Notes: generated from the letters alone by a model not told the origin. Positions 33,359 to 40,584 are shown, numbered from the stretch's first letter. The stretch is DNA of 64,000 nucleotides from Ardenticatenaceae bacterium (GCA_030065875.1 JASJCR010000045.1:1-64000); one strand, 5' to 3'. A program made the numbers and translations.

Positions 33359-34528
33359 CTACGGCCGGCCGATGTACGGCAAATGAACCTGGTAAATTTG
33401 ATCCACCACAAACGCCGTTAAATTGAGCGTCTGCGGGCTGTCAAGCGTCGGCGTATTCGATTGAATCGTGACGGTAGCCTTATAGACCCCTGTTGCCAAA
33501 CCGGTCGTATCAAAATCAATTGTTAATGAATCTCCACTGCTGCCGCTCGTGACGCTTACGTTCGGCGTCAAACCGCCGCTGTTGTCAACAGTGGCCTGCC
33601 ACCCCTGGTCGGCCAATCCGGCCGGAAGATCGATGGTACCGGTTCTTGATACCGTTTTGATCTCAGAGGGCAGCGTCATCACGGCCATATCTGTTAAACC
33701 GTTTATGGCCATACGCGGCGCGCTCACCACGGCGTCGTCCCAATATGCGTTGTTGTGCTTAACCGGAAAATCGGGGTTGGCGTAGGTAAATACCGTGATC
33801 GTCTCCGCCTGAGCGGTAGCCGTCACCACAAATATCCCGTAGCTGTCATACTGTTCACGGCTTTCGCTCCACACGATGCTGCCGCTATCAGGATCGGTGC
33901 CACCGGTGGGGTCGATCCCGATTTTTTGCTTGAGCTGACCGTCTTCCGGACCAGAACAGGCATCACCAACCCCTTGCGAACTGGGACAGCTGCTGTGATT
34001 CAACTCCGGTATGGGATCATCCTGGGCGGTCCAGCTTTGCCCCCAGGCGCTAAAACAGTAGGTGACTCCCGGCGTGGTTTGAATTTGCTGAAAAACGCCG
34101 GCTTCGTGCGTGCTAAACAGGGTAAAAAGCTGCTGGGCGCTCTCTCCCGAACGCGTTCGAGGTGGACCGTACCAAAAATCGTGGGCCGCGGCCGTAAACT
34201 CCGGCATTTTATAGAAAAGAGGATCGTTTCCCTTGGTCGTCCACCAAGGTGCCCACCCGTTGGGGGTGCGAACGGATGTACACACGCCGGCCGGGCATTG
34301 GGCGATAGGTGGGTTGGGAACGTATTGAGTGTATTCCCCTTCAAAGGAGCCGTTCTGCAATAAATTTGAGGGGTCTAGAGCGACACATGCACCATCATCG
34401 GCAATCAAAGTGGGTGAGAGAGGCTCTTCGGCGCTGCGAGCAGCAGCAGCGATCCCCCATGAAGCCACAAGCATGATCAGCAAAAGGGCCGCCGTACTCG
34501 TGTAGGAACGTATCCGATTGTTATTCAT
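33359..34528 (-). CDS. Secreted protein with carbohydrate-binding-like and BACON-like domains
   Basis: Protein of 389 aa. Signal peptide at residues 8-32 (TAALLLIMLVASWGIAAAAR). From about 60 the sequence SNLLQNGSFEGEYTQ is typical of a carbohydrate-binding or DUF642-like jelly roll. Residues 275-370 resemble an Ig-like/BACON domain (WQATVDNSGGLTPNVSV; GVYKATVTIQSNTP). The protein ends YQVHLPYIGRP; a Y/H-LP-x-I tail like this is often seen on secreted Chloroflexota proteins and may be a sorting mark (inference). An 18-bp gap separates it from the upstream small membrane protein gene. Confidence 0.75.
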   Translation of the reverse strand: MNNNRIRSYTSTAALLLIMLVASWGIAAAARSAEEPLSPTLIADDGACVALDPSNLLQNGSFEGEYTQYVPNPPIAQCPAGVCTSVRTPNGWAPWWTTKGNDPLFYKMPEFTAAAHDFWYGPPRTRSGESAQQLFTLFSTHEAGVFQQIQTTPGVTYCFSAWGQSWTAQDDPIPELNHSSCPSSQGVGDACSGPEDGQLKQKIGIDPTGGTDPDSGSIVWSESREQYDSYGIFVVTATAQAETITVFTYANPDFPVKHNNAYWDDAVVSAPRMAINGLTDMAVMTLPSEIKTVSRTGTIDLPAGLADQGWQATVDNSGGLTPNVSVTSGSSGDSLTIDFDTTGLATGVYKATVTIQSNTPTLDSPQTLNLTAFVVDQIYQVHLPYIGRP

Positions 34529-34545
34529 TGATCTGATTCAGGCTT

Positions 34546-34770
34546 TTACAGGTCGAGGACGCCGGTAATCACCAGCAGCACGATGCCGATCACGATAATA
34601 TCAACCAACAGTAAGGCGGCTAAAATTAAGCGCTGCGTGGGAGTAAATCGGCCTAAAATCCCGGCAGAGCCACCCGAAATATCGTCAACATCTTCAAAAG
34701 AGGCGCTGGTACGCATGCTCTTCTGGCGAAGTTGTTCAAATTCATCGTCATATTGGTCTTCAACAGCCAT
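34546..34770 (-). CDS. Small single-helix membrane protein, 74 aa
   Basis: Acidic cytoplasmic N terminus (MAVEDQYDDEFEQLRQ), a middle with DDISGGSAGILGRFT, then one C-terminal membrane helix LILAALLLVDIIVIGIVLLV. Function unknown. The ATG at 34770 is chosen since AAGGAG is 8 nt upstream. It precedes the secreted-protein gene by 18 bp and probably shares its transcript, so it might act in export or anchoring. Confidence 0.7.
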   Translation of the reverse strand: MAVEDQYDDEFEQLRQKSMRTSASFEDVDDISGGSAGILGRFTPTQRLILAALLLVDIIVIGIVLLVITGVLDL

Positions 34771-34816
34771 AAGGTGATTCTCCTTGAATATGTCTCTGGG
34801 GGAGAGGCGGTGGATT

Positions 34817-34841
34817 AGCATATTGGCATATTAGTATATCG
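34817..34841. repeat. Octamer-like repeat TATTGGCA/TATTAGTA
   Basis: GCATATTGGCATATTAGTATATCGG, three 8-nt related steps, in the AT-rich upstream region of the small membrane gene. The reverse complement of a very similar stretch is at 20463-20484. Confidence 0.45.
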
Positions 34842-35021
34842 GTTTATTGATTATTAATTTATCTATAAACCAACAGGGAAATAAACCTTTAAACAAATAA
34901 ACTAATCCACTTTAAATTTACATGTAGCTTACAATCAATCGCTTTCCCTTGACAGTAACTCATTATACAGAGAGGTCTGGAATTTCAGCAAGGGTAAGGG
35001 CCTGGGACATTACTCCCACGG

Positions 35022-35813
35022 CTAACCGGGAAGAAGGGAGACATCCCCCGCAGTAACCAATTGAATTTTACCCTGCGCGTCTTTGATCAGTAAATGGCCG
35101 CTCTCATCAACATCAACCGCCTGACCGGACCATGAAGGTTGATCTCCCATCGGTTTGACGGTCACCATTTGCCCGATGGTTAGCAGCTCAGCACGCCACG
35201 CTGCCAGTGGATTCTCCCCTTGATCACATCGCTCAAACCACCCTTCCAGATGCCCAAGCAGGGCGCGAATGATCGATTGCCGGTTAAAGGTGCGCCCGGT
35301 CAGCGTATACAGGCTGGCGGGAGGGGTCGGTGATGGAGGAAAAGAATCTTGATTGACGTTGATCCCCATGCCAATCACCCACCCGTTTTCCAGCGCGCTC
35401 TCGAGCAAGATACCGGCTATTTTGTACCAGCCAGGGCCATCACTTTTTAGCAGGACCAGGTCGTTGGGCCATTTTAAGCCGATGCTCAGCCCACTGACTT
35501 CGCGGATGGCGTTAACCGCAGCCAGGCCGGCGATCATCGTCAGCCACGAAGTGCGTTCAATCGGCCACCTGGGCTTGAGCAGGATCGACATCAAGATCGC
35601 TTCTCCAGGCGGTGTCTCCCATCGTCGATTAAGCCGCCCGCGGCCGGCCGACTGGAAATCAGTCAGGGCCACGCTGCCGTGGGGCAGCTCAGCGGCATGT
35701 TTTTGTAAATAACGATTGGTGGAATCAATTTCCTCAAAAAATTGAAAGTGGTGGCCAAGCCATTCAGTCGTTAATGTGGGAGGGAAATTTTGCCAGGGGT
35801 CTGTTGTTGTCAT
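35022..35813 (-). CDS. birA: Biotin--[acetyl-CoA-carboxylase] ligase
   Basis: Enzyme of 263 aa that attaches biotin to the carrier domain of biotin carboxylases. The N-terminal catalytic domain shows FEEIDSTNRYLQKHA, SAGRGRLNRRWETPPGEAI (biotinyl-AMP loop GRGR), GLKWPNDLVLL, and GIGINVNQDSFP; a C-terminal SH3-like part follows. There is no N-terminal helix-turn-helix, so it is the monofunctional form without repressor activity. The ATG at 35813 is preferred since TAGAAT lies 7 nt upstream; an in-frame ATG at 35822 overlaps that box. Confidence 0.95.
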   Translation of the reverse strand: MTTTDPWQNFPPTLTTEWLGHHFQFFEEIDSTNRYLQKHAAELPHGSVALTDFQSAGRGRLNRRWETPPGEAILMSILLKPRWPIERTSWLTMIAGLAAVNAIREVSGLSIGLKWPNDLVLLKSDGPGWYKIAGILLESALENGWVIGMGINVNQDSFPPSPTPPASLYTLTGRTFNRQSIIRALLGHLEGWFERCDQGENPLAAWRAELLTIGQMVTVKPMGDQPSWSGQAVDVDESGHLLIKDAQGKIQLVTAGDVSLLPG

Positions 35814-35820
35814 GACACTC

Positions 35821-35826
35821 ATTCTA
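35821..35826 (-). promoter_or_regulatory. Possible -10 box of leaderless birA
   Basis: On the minus strand TAGAAT is 7 nt before the second in-frame ATG (35813). It overlaps the first ATG (35822). No -35 box is evident. Confidence 0.4.
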
Positions 35827-35864
35827 CCTGTTATTTATTATTGTATTGGTATCGAGCACAAACA

Positions 35865-36095
35865 TTAAATTGTTTCTCGCTCCACATCTTTGCCAATCGG
35901 TTTGCGGATTTGCTCGGAGGTTGGGAAATCTTCCCAGGCTCCGGCCAGTTCCATCATCTGAGCCGGCCCTTCAGCAACCAATCTCTAGCGAAGGATTTCA
36001 GCGATCCAGCGGCTCTGCGATTTGTTTGCACCTCTGGCCGCCGCCTTGACCAGCTTCTCCAGCTCGTCATCGAGATATATTGTAATTTGGGCCAT
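35865..36095 (-). pseudogene. Broken ribbon-helix-helix antitoxin gene
   Basis: The ATG at 36095 opens a CopG/RHH-type antitoxin: MAQITIYLDDELEKLVKAAA and onward to codon 36, where TAG (35985-35987) interrupts it. Reading through, 39 more codons continue in the same frame with a normal antitoxin-like tail (VAEGPAQMMELAGAWEDFPT) to TAA at 35865. A TATAAT lies upstream on the minus strand. No PIN or other toxin gene follows; birA comes next. It is therefore a remnant of a toxin-antitoxin pair. A 36-aa RHH peptide could still be made. Confidence 0.8.
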
Positions 36096-36205
36096 TAAAT
36101 CATCCTTGGTGGGATAGTAATTATACACACACATATGTGATTAGAAGTGCTCATGGCTGCCGATTAAAGCTTCAAACTTACTTTTTATGAATTTATTGAT
36201 AAAAA

Positions 36206-36234
36206 TTGACACCCCATTTGATTATTGCTAAAAT
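36206..36234 (+). promoter_or_regulatory. Promoter of A-type Fe-S protein gene
   Basis: TTGACA (36206-36211), exact 17-bp spacer, TAAAAT (36229-36234). This near-consensus pair predicts a leader of about 85 nt before the ATG at 36326. Confidence 0.8.
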
Positions 36235-36325
36235 CACAAACACTTAAAAAAACTTTTACAGGTGCATATCCCACCAAATAAATTCAGAGAGGGGTGGGAG
36301 CACCTTTCGGGCAGTGGAGGTTATC

Positions 36326-36724
36326 ATGCAGCCTAATGTTATTGATGAAAGTGTGGCCATCAACGTCACCGAAAATGCGGCAGAAGTTGTTCGCAACCTT
36401 CTGATTTCAAAAAATGTACCGGATTACGGTCTGCGCGTCTTCGTTTCCGGTGGCGGTTGCTCCGGGATGCAGTACGGCATGGCTTTAGAAGCTGAAGCCC
36501 GGCCGTATGATCATGTGATCGCCGGTGAAGGGTTCCGCATTTTTATCGACCCCACCAGCATGATGTACTTGAATAACGCCACAATTGACTATCAAGACAG
36601 CATGATCGGTGGCGGATTCAAAATTGACAACCCCAACGCGGTTTCTAGCTGCGGCTGTGGTACCTCCTTTAAAGCCGAAAATGGCCCGGCAGCTCCAGCC
36701 GGCGGCTGCAGCTCCTGCGGCTAA
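36326..36724 (+). CDS. HesB/IscA/ErpA-type iron-sulfur cluster protein
   Basis: Protein of 132 aa of the A-type carrier family that takes up Fe-S clusters and passes them to target enzymes. It has GLRVFVSGGGCSGMQYGM with the first conserved Cys, and SSCGCGTSF with the CxC pair. The tail GGCSSCG adds two more cysteines, unusual for the family. The ATG at 36326 has GTGGAGG upstream; a GTG at 36314 would add four residues. A single gene with its own promoter and terminator; candidates for clients include GlpC, Rieske and radical SAM proteins in this window. Confidence 0.93.
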   Translation: MQPNVIDESVAINVTENAAEVVRNLLISKNVPDYGLRVFVSGGGCSGMQYGMALEAEARPYDHVIAGEGFRIFIDPTSMMYLNNATIDYQDSMIGGGFKIDNPNAVSSCGCGTSFKAENGPAAPAGGCSSCG

Positions 36725-36750
36725 CCCACGCTTCCGTTAAAAATCTTGCG

Positions 36751-36780
36751 AAGGGGTGACGCGGTCACCCCTTTCGCTTT
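36751..36780 (+). terminator. Terminator of the Fe-S carrier gene
   Basis: AAGGGGTGAC-GCG-GTCACCCCTT, a 10-bp perfect stem, followed by TCGCTTT. It lies 27 bp past the stop. Confidence 0.85.
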
Positions 36781-36799
36781 AATAATCAAAAAACGCGTT

Positions 36800-37183
36800 A
36801 TGTCGATGCGCTTATTCACCGTGCGTGAGGCGAATGAACTCCTGGTTCATGTACGGCCGCTGGTCCAGCAGTTGATCGTCCTGCAGCAGCAGGTCGACGA
36901 TCATATTGAAGAGGCTTTGACCGATTTACCGGACGCCTCACTCAACGTTGGCAGCTCGGCCGCATCTCAGTTAGCCCACAATTTCGCTTCCATTGAATCG
37001 ATTTTGACCCAAATTAGCGACTATGGCTGTCAAATCAAAGATATCCATCTTGGCCTAATCGACTTTTATGCCGAGCTTGAGGGCCGCATCGTTAATCTTT
37101 GCTGGAAAGTAGACGAATCAGCTATCGCTCATTATCACGAACTTGATGAAGGCTTCGACAACCGCCGCCCGCTAAACCGATAA
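36800..37183 (+). CDS. DUF2203 family protein
   Basis: Small cytoplasmic protein of 127 aa. MRLFTVREANELLVHVRPLV and the ending HLGLIDFYAELEGRIVNLCW match the conserved DUF2203 pattern; function unknown. The start is either ATG 36800 or ATG 36806 (MRLF); no clear ribosome site is present in front of either. It sits right after the Fe-S carrier terminator and 47 bp before the radical SAM gene. Confidence 0.8.
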   Translation: MSMRLFTVREANELLVHVRPLVQQLIVLQQQVDDHIEEALTDLPDASLNVGSSAASQLAHNFASIESILTQISDYGCQIKDIHLGLIDFYAELEGRIVNLCWKVDESAIAHYHELDEGFDNRRPLNR

Positions 37184-37230
37184 AATAAATCGGTGTCGTT
37201 TGCGGGCTTTTTTAAGAAGAGGTACCAAAT

Positions 37231-38634
37231 ATGAATCTGTGGTCCGCATTTAACCGCAAACCAAAAAACAGTATTTTGTGGCTCGATCTCGGTGACCTGG
37301 GAGACCTGGTTAACCCGGCCGGTCCCCACGAGCAATGGCAAGATCACGGCCTGGGGCTGCTGCGCACAATCATGCACCAAAACGGGATTATGACCGATAT
37401 CGCCTCTACCCGGGCGGTCACTTCGTGGGAGCAGCTGGCCAAAAAACTCAAAGGGTACGATACCCTGCTGATGAACGTCCGCAGCTATACTTATCCGGTT
37501 GCTCTGAAATCAGCCCAAATTTTTAAAGAGCTCAATCCCAATGGCTGGGTGCTGACGGGTGGCATGCACGCCACCGTAGCCGCTGATGAAATGATGGCCG
37601 TCAAAGAATTTGACCGCATTTGTCAGGGTCCTGGTGAAAAAGTCATTCTCGACCTGGTCCGCGACCCGGAAGCGTTTCCGCGCCTGGTGATGGGCGTTGG
37701 CGCCAAATCGATGAAAGAATGGCCCAAAATTGACCGTGAACTGTGGCCCAAGCCGGCCAGCCGCAAGCTAAAACGAAACTTTAACTGGCCCATGGAGCCG
37801 GAATGTGGCTGGGGCCCTGCTCCGGTGGCAACCATCATGACCAGTCGAGTTTGTCCCTGGCAGTGTGTTTTCTGCAACGAAAATTCATATATTCCGAACA
37901 TGGGGCGGCCGTCGGTTGATTCGGTTATCGATGAACTAAATTTTCTTGACCGCAAATATGGCGTGGGTTCGGTGGTCATCCACGATTCGATGTTTTTCCA
38001 AAACCCAAGCTGGCTGGAGGAATGGATCGAAAAATACCCCCGCAAAGCCAACAAAGTATGGCCATACTGGGCGGCCGGCCGCGCCGACACCGTTCGCCAG
38101 TGGCCGGAGCTGTTTGAAGCGCTGGTCAAAGAAACAAACTGGACGACCATATCGATCGGCTTTGAATCCGGCAGCGACCGCATCTTGCGTCTGCTCAACA
38201 AAGAATGCACCGAAGAAGATAATTTCTTTGCCATTGATTTGCTCAATCGCCTCGCCGATGAGCAAAAAGCCAAAGGCAAACTCGTCCCTTACTTCTGGTC
38301 GAATATTATGTTGGGCATTCCCGGTGAAACCCCCGAAGACGCCTTTAAAACGATGCGCATGCTTAAACGGATGCGATATGTTTATCCATCAATTTCTTTT
38401 TATGCTCCGTACCCGGGCTCGGCACTTGGCTATCAGCTCATTGCCGAAGGCAAAAGCTTGATGAGCAAAGACAATTATCATCGTTACCCGGATGATGAAA
38501 AAGTGATTGGGGTCGATTATCAATTTTATCGCGACCTGCTGGCCGGCAAATACGACGATGAAATCAACCGCGGGCTGGTCGATTCTGAAAAAGGTGCCGC
38601 CACGGCCGGTATGGAGGCGTTGACAAAAGCGTAA
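37231..38634 (+). CDS. Radical SAM protein with N-terminal B12-binding-like domain
   Basis: Protein of 467 aa. Residues 60-150 resemble a cobalamin-binding Rossmann fold (TLLMNVRSYTYPVALKSAQI; GWVLTGGMHAT), but the classical DxHxxG base-off motif is not evident. The radical SAM core begins near residue 205 with the 4Fe-4S motif RVCPWQCVFCNE (CxxxCxxC) and continues with GFESGSDRILRLLNKECTEE and MLGIPGETPEDAFKTMRMLK. It resembles B12-dependent radical SAM methylases or anaerobic Mg-protoporphyrin cyclase types. Ribosome site AAGAGG. A 68-aa gene follows after a hairpin array. Substrate unknown. Confidence 0.85.
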   Translation: MNLWSAFNRKPKNSILWLDLGDLGDLVNPAGPHEQWQDHGLGLLRTIMHQNGIMTDIASTRAVTSWEQLAKKLKGYDTLLMNVRSYTYPVALKSAQIFKELNPNGWVLTGGMHATVAADEMMAVKEFDRICQGPGEKVILDLVRDPEAFPRLVMGVGAKSMKEWPKIDRELWPKPASRKLKRNFNWPMEPECGWGPAPVATIMTSRVCPWQCVFCNENSYIPNMGRPSVDSVIDELNFLDRKYGVGSVVIHDSMFFQNPSWLEEWIEKYPRKANKVWPYWAAGRADTVRQWPELFEALVKETNWTTISIGFESGSDRILRLLNKECTEEDNFFAIDLLNRLADEQKAKGKLVPYFWSNIMLGIPGETPEDAFKTMRMLKRMRYVYPSISFYAPYPGSALGYQLIAEGKSLMSKDNYHRYPDDEKVIGVDYQFYRDLLAGKYDDEINRGLVDSEKGAATAGMEALTKA

Positions 38635-38635
38635 T

Positions 38636-38770
38636 TAGTTAGCACTGGGCTGCGCCCCTGTTAGCTTTCAGCTCGGCGCTTTGCGCCTCTCAGCAGTCAG
38701 CTGAAAGCTGATGGCTAAAAGGCCCGGAGGGCCGAGCTAATAGCTCTTCGGGGCGCAGACCCGCTAAGGA
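38636..38770. repeat. Modular hairpin array A
   Basis: String of small palindromic units separated by TTAGC/GCTAA: TTAGCACTGGGCTGCGCCCC, CAGCTCGGCGCTTTGCGCC, AAAGGCCCGGAGGGCCGAGC, and CTCTTCGGGGCGCAGACCCG. Right and left halves are also inverted copies of each other, so the whole can fold into one long arm. It ends about 6 nt before the start codon at 38777. Copies of the same architecture are at 40585, 47679 and 63623. Confidence 0.85.
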
Positions 38771-38776
38771 TCTAAT

Positions 38777-38983
38777 ATGAGCAGCTTTAGCAATCCACAC
38801 CACATGTATGTTTTTGACATGAAAAATGGCAAAAAGAAGTTGGCCTATGGCCAATCACCGGAAGATGCGCTCGACATTTTGCGTATCCGCCTGACCGACG
38901 AGGAAATGGCGGAAATATTGACCGATCAATTCAAGCGTATATCGCAGCGCCGCCTCCACGAATATGTCGATAATTTAGGTTAA
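38777..38983 (+). CDS. Small protein of unknown function, 68 aa
   Basis: Sequence begins MSSFSNPHHMYVFDMKNGKK, then LAYGQSPEDALDILRIRLTD and a basic helical end. It is not recognised. It lies 142 bp after a radical SAM gene and is followed by a clear terminator, so it could be the last gene of that unit. The hairpin array between them ends in CTAAGGATCTAAT, which gives an AAGGA ribosome site. No cleavable leader or core-like region is evident, so it is unlikely to be a classical RiPP precursor; a partner or regulatory protein is plausible. Confidence 0.7.
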   Translation: MSSFSNPHHMYVFDMKNGKKKLAYGQSPEDALDILRIRLTDEEMAEILTDQFKRISQRRLHEYVDNLG

Positions 38984-39010
38984 TGCATTAACCTTCAAAT
39001 CTCCAGCACC

Positions 39011-39050
39011 AGGCCGGGTTGTCAGAAGAACAGCCCGGCCTTTTTCTTTT
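39011..39050 (+). terminator. Terminator after the 68-aa gene
   Basis: AGGCCGGGTTGT and ACAGCCCGGCCT form a 12-bp stem (one G-T like mismatch) with a 7-nt loop and TTTTTCTTTT tail. Confidence 0.93.
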
Positions 39051-39093
39051 CCCATCACACAACAAATTTACCAGTGTCAAGCCAAGCCGACTT

Positions 39094-39158
39094 TTTGTAA
39101 AGTTTACTTGACAAAAAGAAACGTATGCTTTACAATGCTGTCAAGTTCACTTTACAAA
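39094..39158 (+). promoter_or_regulatory. Promoter flanked by 20-bp inverted operator arms
   Basis: TTTGTAAAGTTTACTTGACA (39094-39113) and TGTCAAGTTCACTTTACAAA (39139-39158) are reverse complements at 18 of 20 positions. Between and within them lie -35 TTGACA (39108-39113) and -10 TACAAT (39131-39136), spaced 17 bp. A third half-site TGTCAAG is near 39075. It precedes a membrane protein/XRE-regulator operon, so the XRE protein is the likely ligand and repressor. Confidence 0.85.
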
Positions 39159-39168
39159 GAGGTTTGAC

Positions 39169-39555
39169 ATGACAAATGAGAACTCTGCAAAACAATATGT
39201 GGTCGAACTGGGATCATCGATGGTCGCTTATACAATTATTTTGTTCGTCGCCATCTATTTTCTCCAGCCGCCCGGGAATGAATTATGGCGCATTCCGGTA
39301 GCGCTCCTGCCGGTGATCCCCCTGTTTTTTGCCTTACGGGCCGTGATGCGCTTTATCACCAAAATGGATGAACTGCAGCAGCGCATTCAATTTCAATCAA
39401 TTACCTTTGCCGCCATCACCACCGGATTTATTACCTTTAGCTGGGGCATGCTGGAAAACGCCAACATCCCTCCGCTCCCTCTGGTGTGGGTCTTCCCCAT
39501 CATGATCGGCCTGTGGGGTGTTTCGCAGGCGTATTTCAGCCGGAGATACAGCTAA
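39169..39555 (+). CDS. Four-helix membrane protein paired with XRE regulator
   Basis: Protein of 128 aa with four hydrophobic helices (VAYTIILFVAIYFLQPP; IPVALLPVIPLFFALRAVMR; FAAITTGFITFSWGML; LVWVFPIMIGLWGVSQAYF). Around residue 65 the DELQQRIQFQ loop is typical of a family commonly found just before an XRE repressor. Function unknown. AGAGG lies 8 nt before ATG. Its stop TAA overlaps the start of the regulator (TAATG). Confidence 0.8.
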   Translation: MTNENSAKQYVVELGSSMVAYTIILFVAIYFLQPPGNELWRIPVALLPVIPLFFALRAVMRFITKMDELQQRIQFQSITFAAITTGFITFSWGMLENANIPPLPLVWVFPIMIGLWGVSQAYFSRRYS

Positions 39556-39752
39556 TGGATAATAAGCTCCGCGTTTTACGGGCTGAGTTCAAATGGTCAC
39601 AGGCGGAATTGGCGGAACGGCTGGGGGTCTCACGCCAAACGGTCAACGCCATCGAAACCGGCAAATATGACCCCAGTCTTCCTCTGGCCTTCAAGCTGGC
39701 CAGGTTGTTTGATCGGCCGATAGAAGCGATTTTCTTTCCCGACGAAGCATAG
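39555..39752 (+). CDS. XRE-family helix-turn-helix regulator
   Basis: Small DNA-binding protein of 65 aa. It consists of one Cro/C1 HTH: LRAEFKWSQAELAERLGVSR then QTVNAIETGKYDPSLPLAFK, and an end LARLFDRPIEAIFFPDEA of the YozG-like type. Starts at the A of the preceding TAA, so it is translationally coupled to the membrane protein. The operon promoter has long inverted arms, so autoregulation is likely. Confidence 0.92.
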   Translation: MDNKLRVLRAEFKWSQAELAERLGVSRQTVNAIETGKYDPSLPLAFKLARLFDRPIEAIFFPDEA

Positions 39753-39913
39753 GTCTTCCCTACGTAACTTAAATCAAATCAACAGGCGGTAAACCAACAT
39801 GTTTGTAAGGCTGTAGCATGCTGCGGCTTTATGACGTACGGGCCAAAATCAGGAGATCTGAGCAAGCGTTTATTTCACAAAGTGGCCGACTTTTAACTTC
39901 GCACTTTTTACTT

Positions 39914-39919
39914 TAAACT
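39914..39919 (+). promoter_or_regulatory. -10 box of leaderless 103-aa gene
   Basis: TAAACT is 6 nt before ATG 39926, with no Shine-Dalgarno. TTTTAA lies 17 bp further up as a weak -35. Confidence 0.45.
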
Positions 39920-39925
39920 ATCTTC

Positions 39926-40237
39926 ATGTGGTGGTTTAAACGCAGGCTCTCGGCCGCAGACCGGGCACTCATGGAGGCCATTGCGGCCGGGAGCACCCTG
40001 AAATCCCATCGCGACATCGATGGGCAAAAAATCTATCGCCTCTATGATCCCGAGGGAAACGCTTCCCCGATCGATTTTGACCAGGTGCAGCGTCTACTCG
40101 AACGCCGCCTGTTGACAACCAACCAGAAATTCCCGGCCGCGACCTTCCTGCTCACCTCAAAAGGGCAAAAAATGCTTCAATCCAATCAAAAACCGCGAGG
40201 GATCGGGGCAATCGTCAAATTTGATAGCTCAAAATGA
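39926..40237 (+). CDS. Protein of unknown function, 103 aa
   Basis: Basic cytoplasmic protein beginning MWWFKRRLSAADRALMEAIA, then IDGQKIYRLYDPEGNASPID and DQVQRLLERRLLTTNQKF. The middle, with a helical start and a hairpin, could be a winged-helix-like fold, but no family is recognised. Apparently leaderless (TAAACT 6 nt upstream). Between the XRE operon and the short-peptide unit at 40.4 kb. Confidence 0.65.
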   Translation: MWWFKRRLSAADRALMEAIAAGSTLKSHRDIDGQKIYRLYDPEGNASPIDFDQVQRLLERRLLTTNQKFPAATFLLTSKGQKMLQSNQKPRGIGAIVKFDSSK

Positions 40238-40284
40238 AAAATGCCACCCTAAAAGTGCCCCTGAAGCCGCCAGACAAACCTCTT

Positions 40285-40312
40285 AAGTCTGCTGTCTGAA
40301 GTCTGTTGTCCC
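40285..40312. repeat. Heptamer repeat AAGTCTG/CTGTCTG
   Basis: AAGTCTG, CTGTCTG, AAGTCTG, TTGTCCC in phase; reverse orientation of the CAGACTT family. Together with 42016-42043 it brackets the MFS gene. Confidence 0.65.
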
Positions 40313-40336
40313 ATCGTACTTTTCACTTTTACTCCT

Positions 40337-40365
40337 TTGACGAAACCCCCTTCTCCTGCTATACT
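40337..40365 (+). promoter_or_regulatory. Strong promoter of short-peptide transcript
   Basis: TTGACG (40337-40342), 17-bp spacer, TATACT (40360-40365). Five of six consensus bases in each box. It predicts a transcript of about 160 nt ending at the terminator at 40502-40534. Confidence 0.8.
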
Positions 40366-40405
40366 AAGTGGTAGTAATTCTTAGGAAAGGAGGTATGAGG
40401 ACATC

Positions 40406-40471
40406 ATGTTACTGATTCAACAAATTCCTGTTGTAACTCAGGCATGTTGTTTGCATACCATGCACCTTTAA
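40406..40471 (+). CDS. Short peptide gene, 21 aa, possible leader peptide
   Basis: ATG at 40406 opens MLLIQQIPVVTQACCLHTMH plus a final Leu, ending at TAA. A perfect AAAGGAGGT lies 11 nt upstream; a second ATG right after it gives only six codons. A strong promoter precedes it and an intrinsic terminator follows 30 nt after the stop, so this looks like a complete small transcription unit. It could be a leader peptide controlling the MFS gene 340 bp downstream by attenuation, a free small protein, or a small RNA. The Cys-Cys pair is notable. Not recognised. Confidence 0.5.
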   Translation: MLLIQQIPVVTQACCLHTMHL

Positions 40472-40501
40472 TCGGGCGCTATTCTTCCCTGCTGTGTAAG
40501 G

Positions 40502-40534
40502 GCCACAAGTATGCGGATGCTTGTGGCTTTTTTG
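40502..40534 (+). terminator. Terminator of short-peptide unit
   Basis: GCCACAAG (40502-40509) and CTTGTGGC (40520-40527) form a perfect 8-bp stem, with T7 directly after. Confidence 0.9.
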
Positions 40535-40584
40535 TTGCCTCAACGAGCCTGAGTGATTTTTCAATATTTAGTGATACCAATTTA

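Noticed and set aside
35790-36098. Plus-strand open frames across 35.8-36.1 kb
   Set aside because: The minus strand carries a recognisable RHH antitoxin reading with promoter, broken by one TAG; the plus-strand frames show no family.
38777-38983. RiPP precursor for the neighbouring radical SAM protein
   Set aside because: The peptide has no leader/core division, no Cys/Ser/Thr-rich core and no Gly-Gly type cleavage site; a peptidase or exporter is not adjacent.
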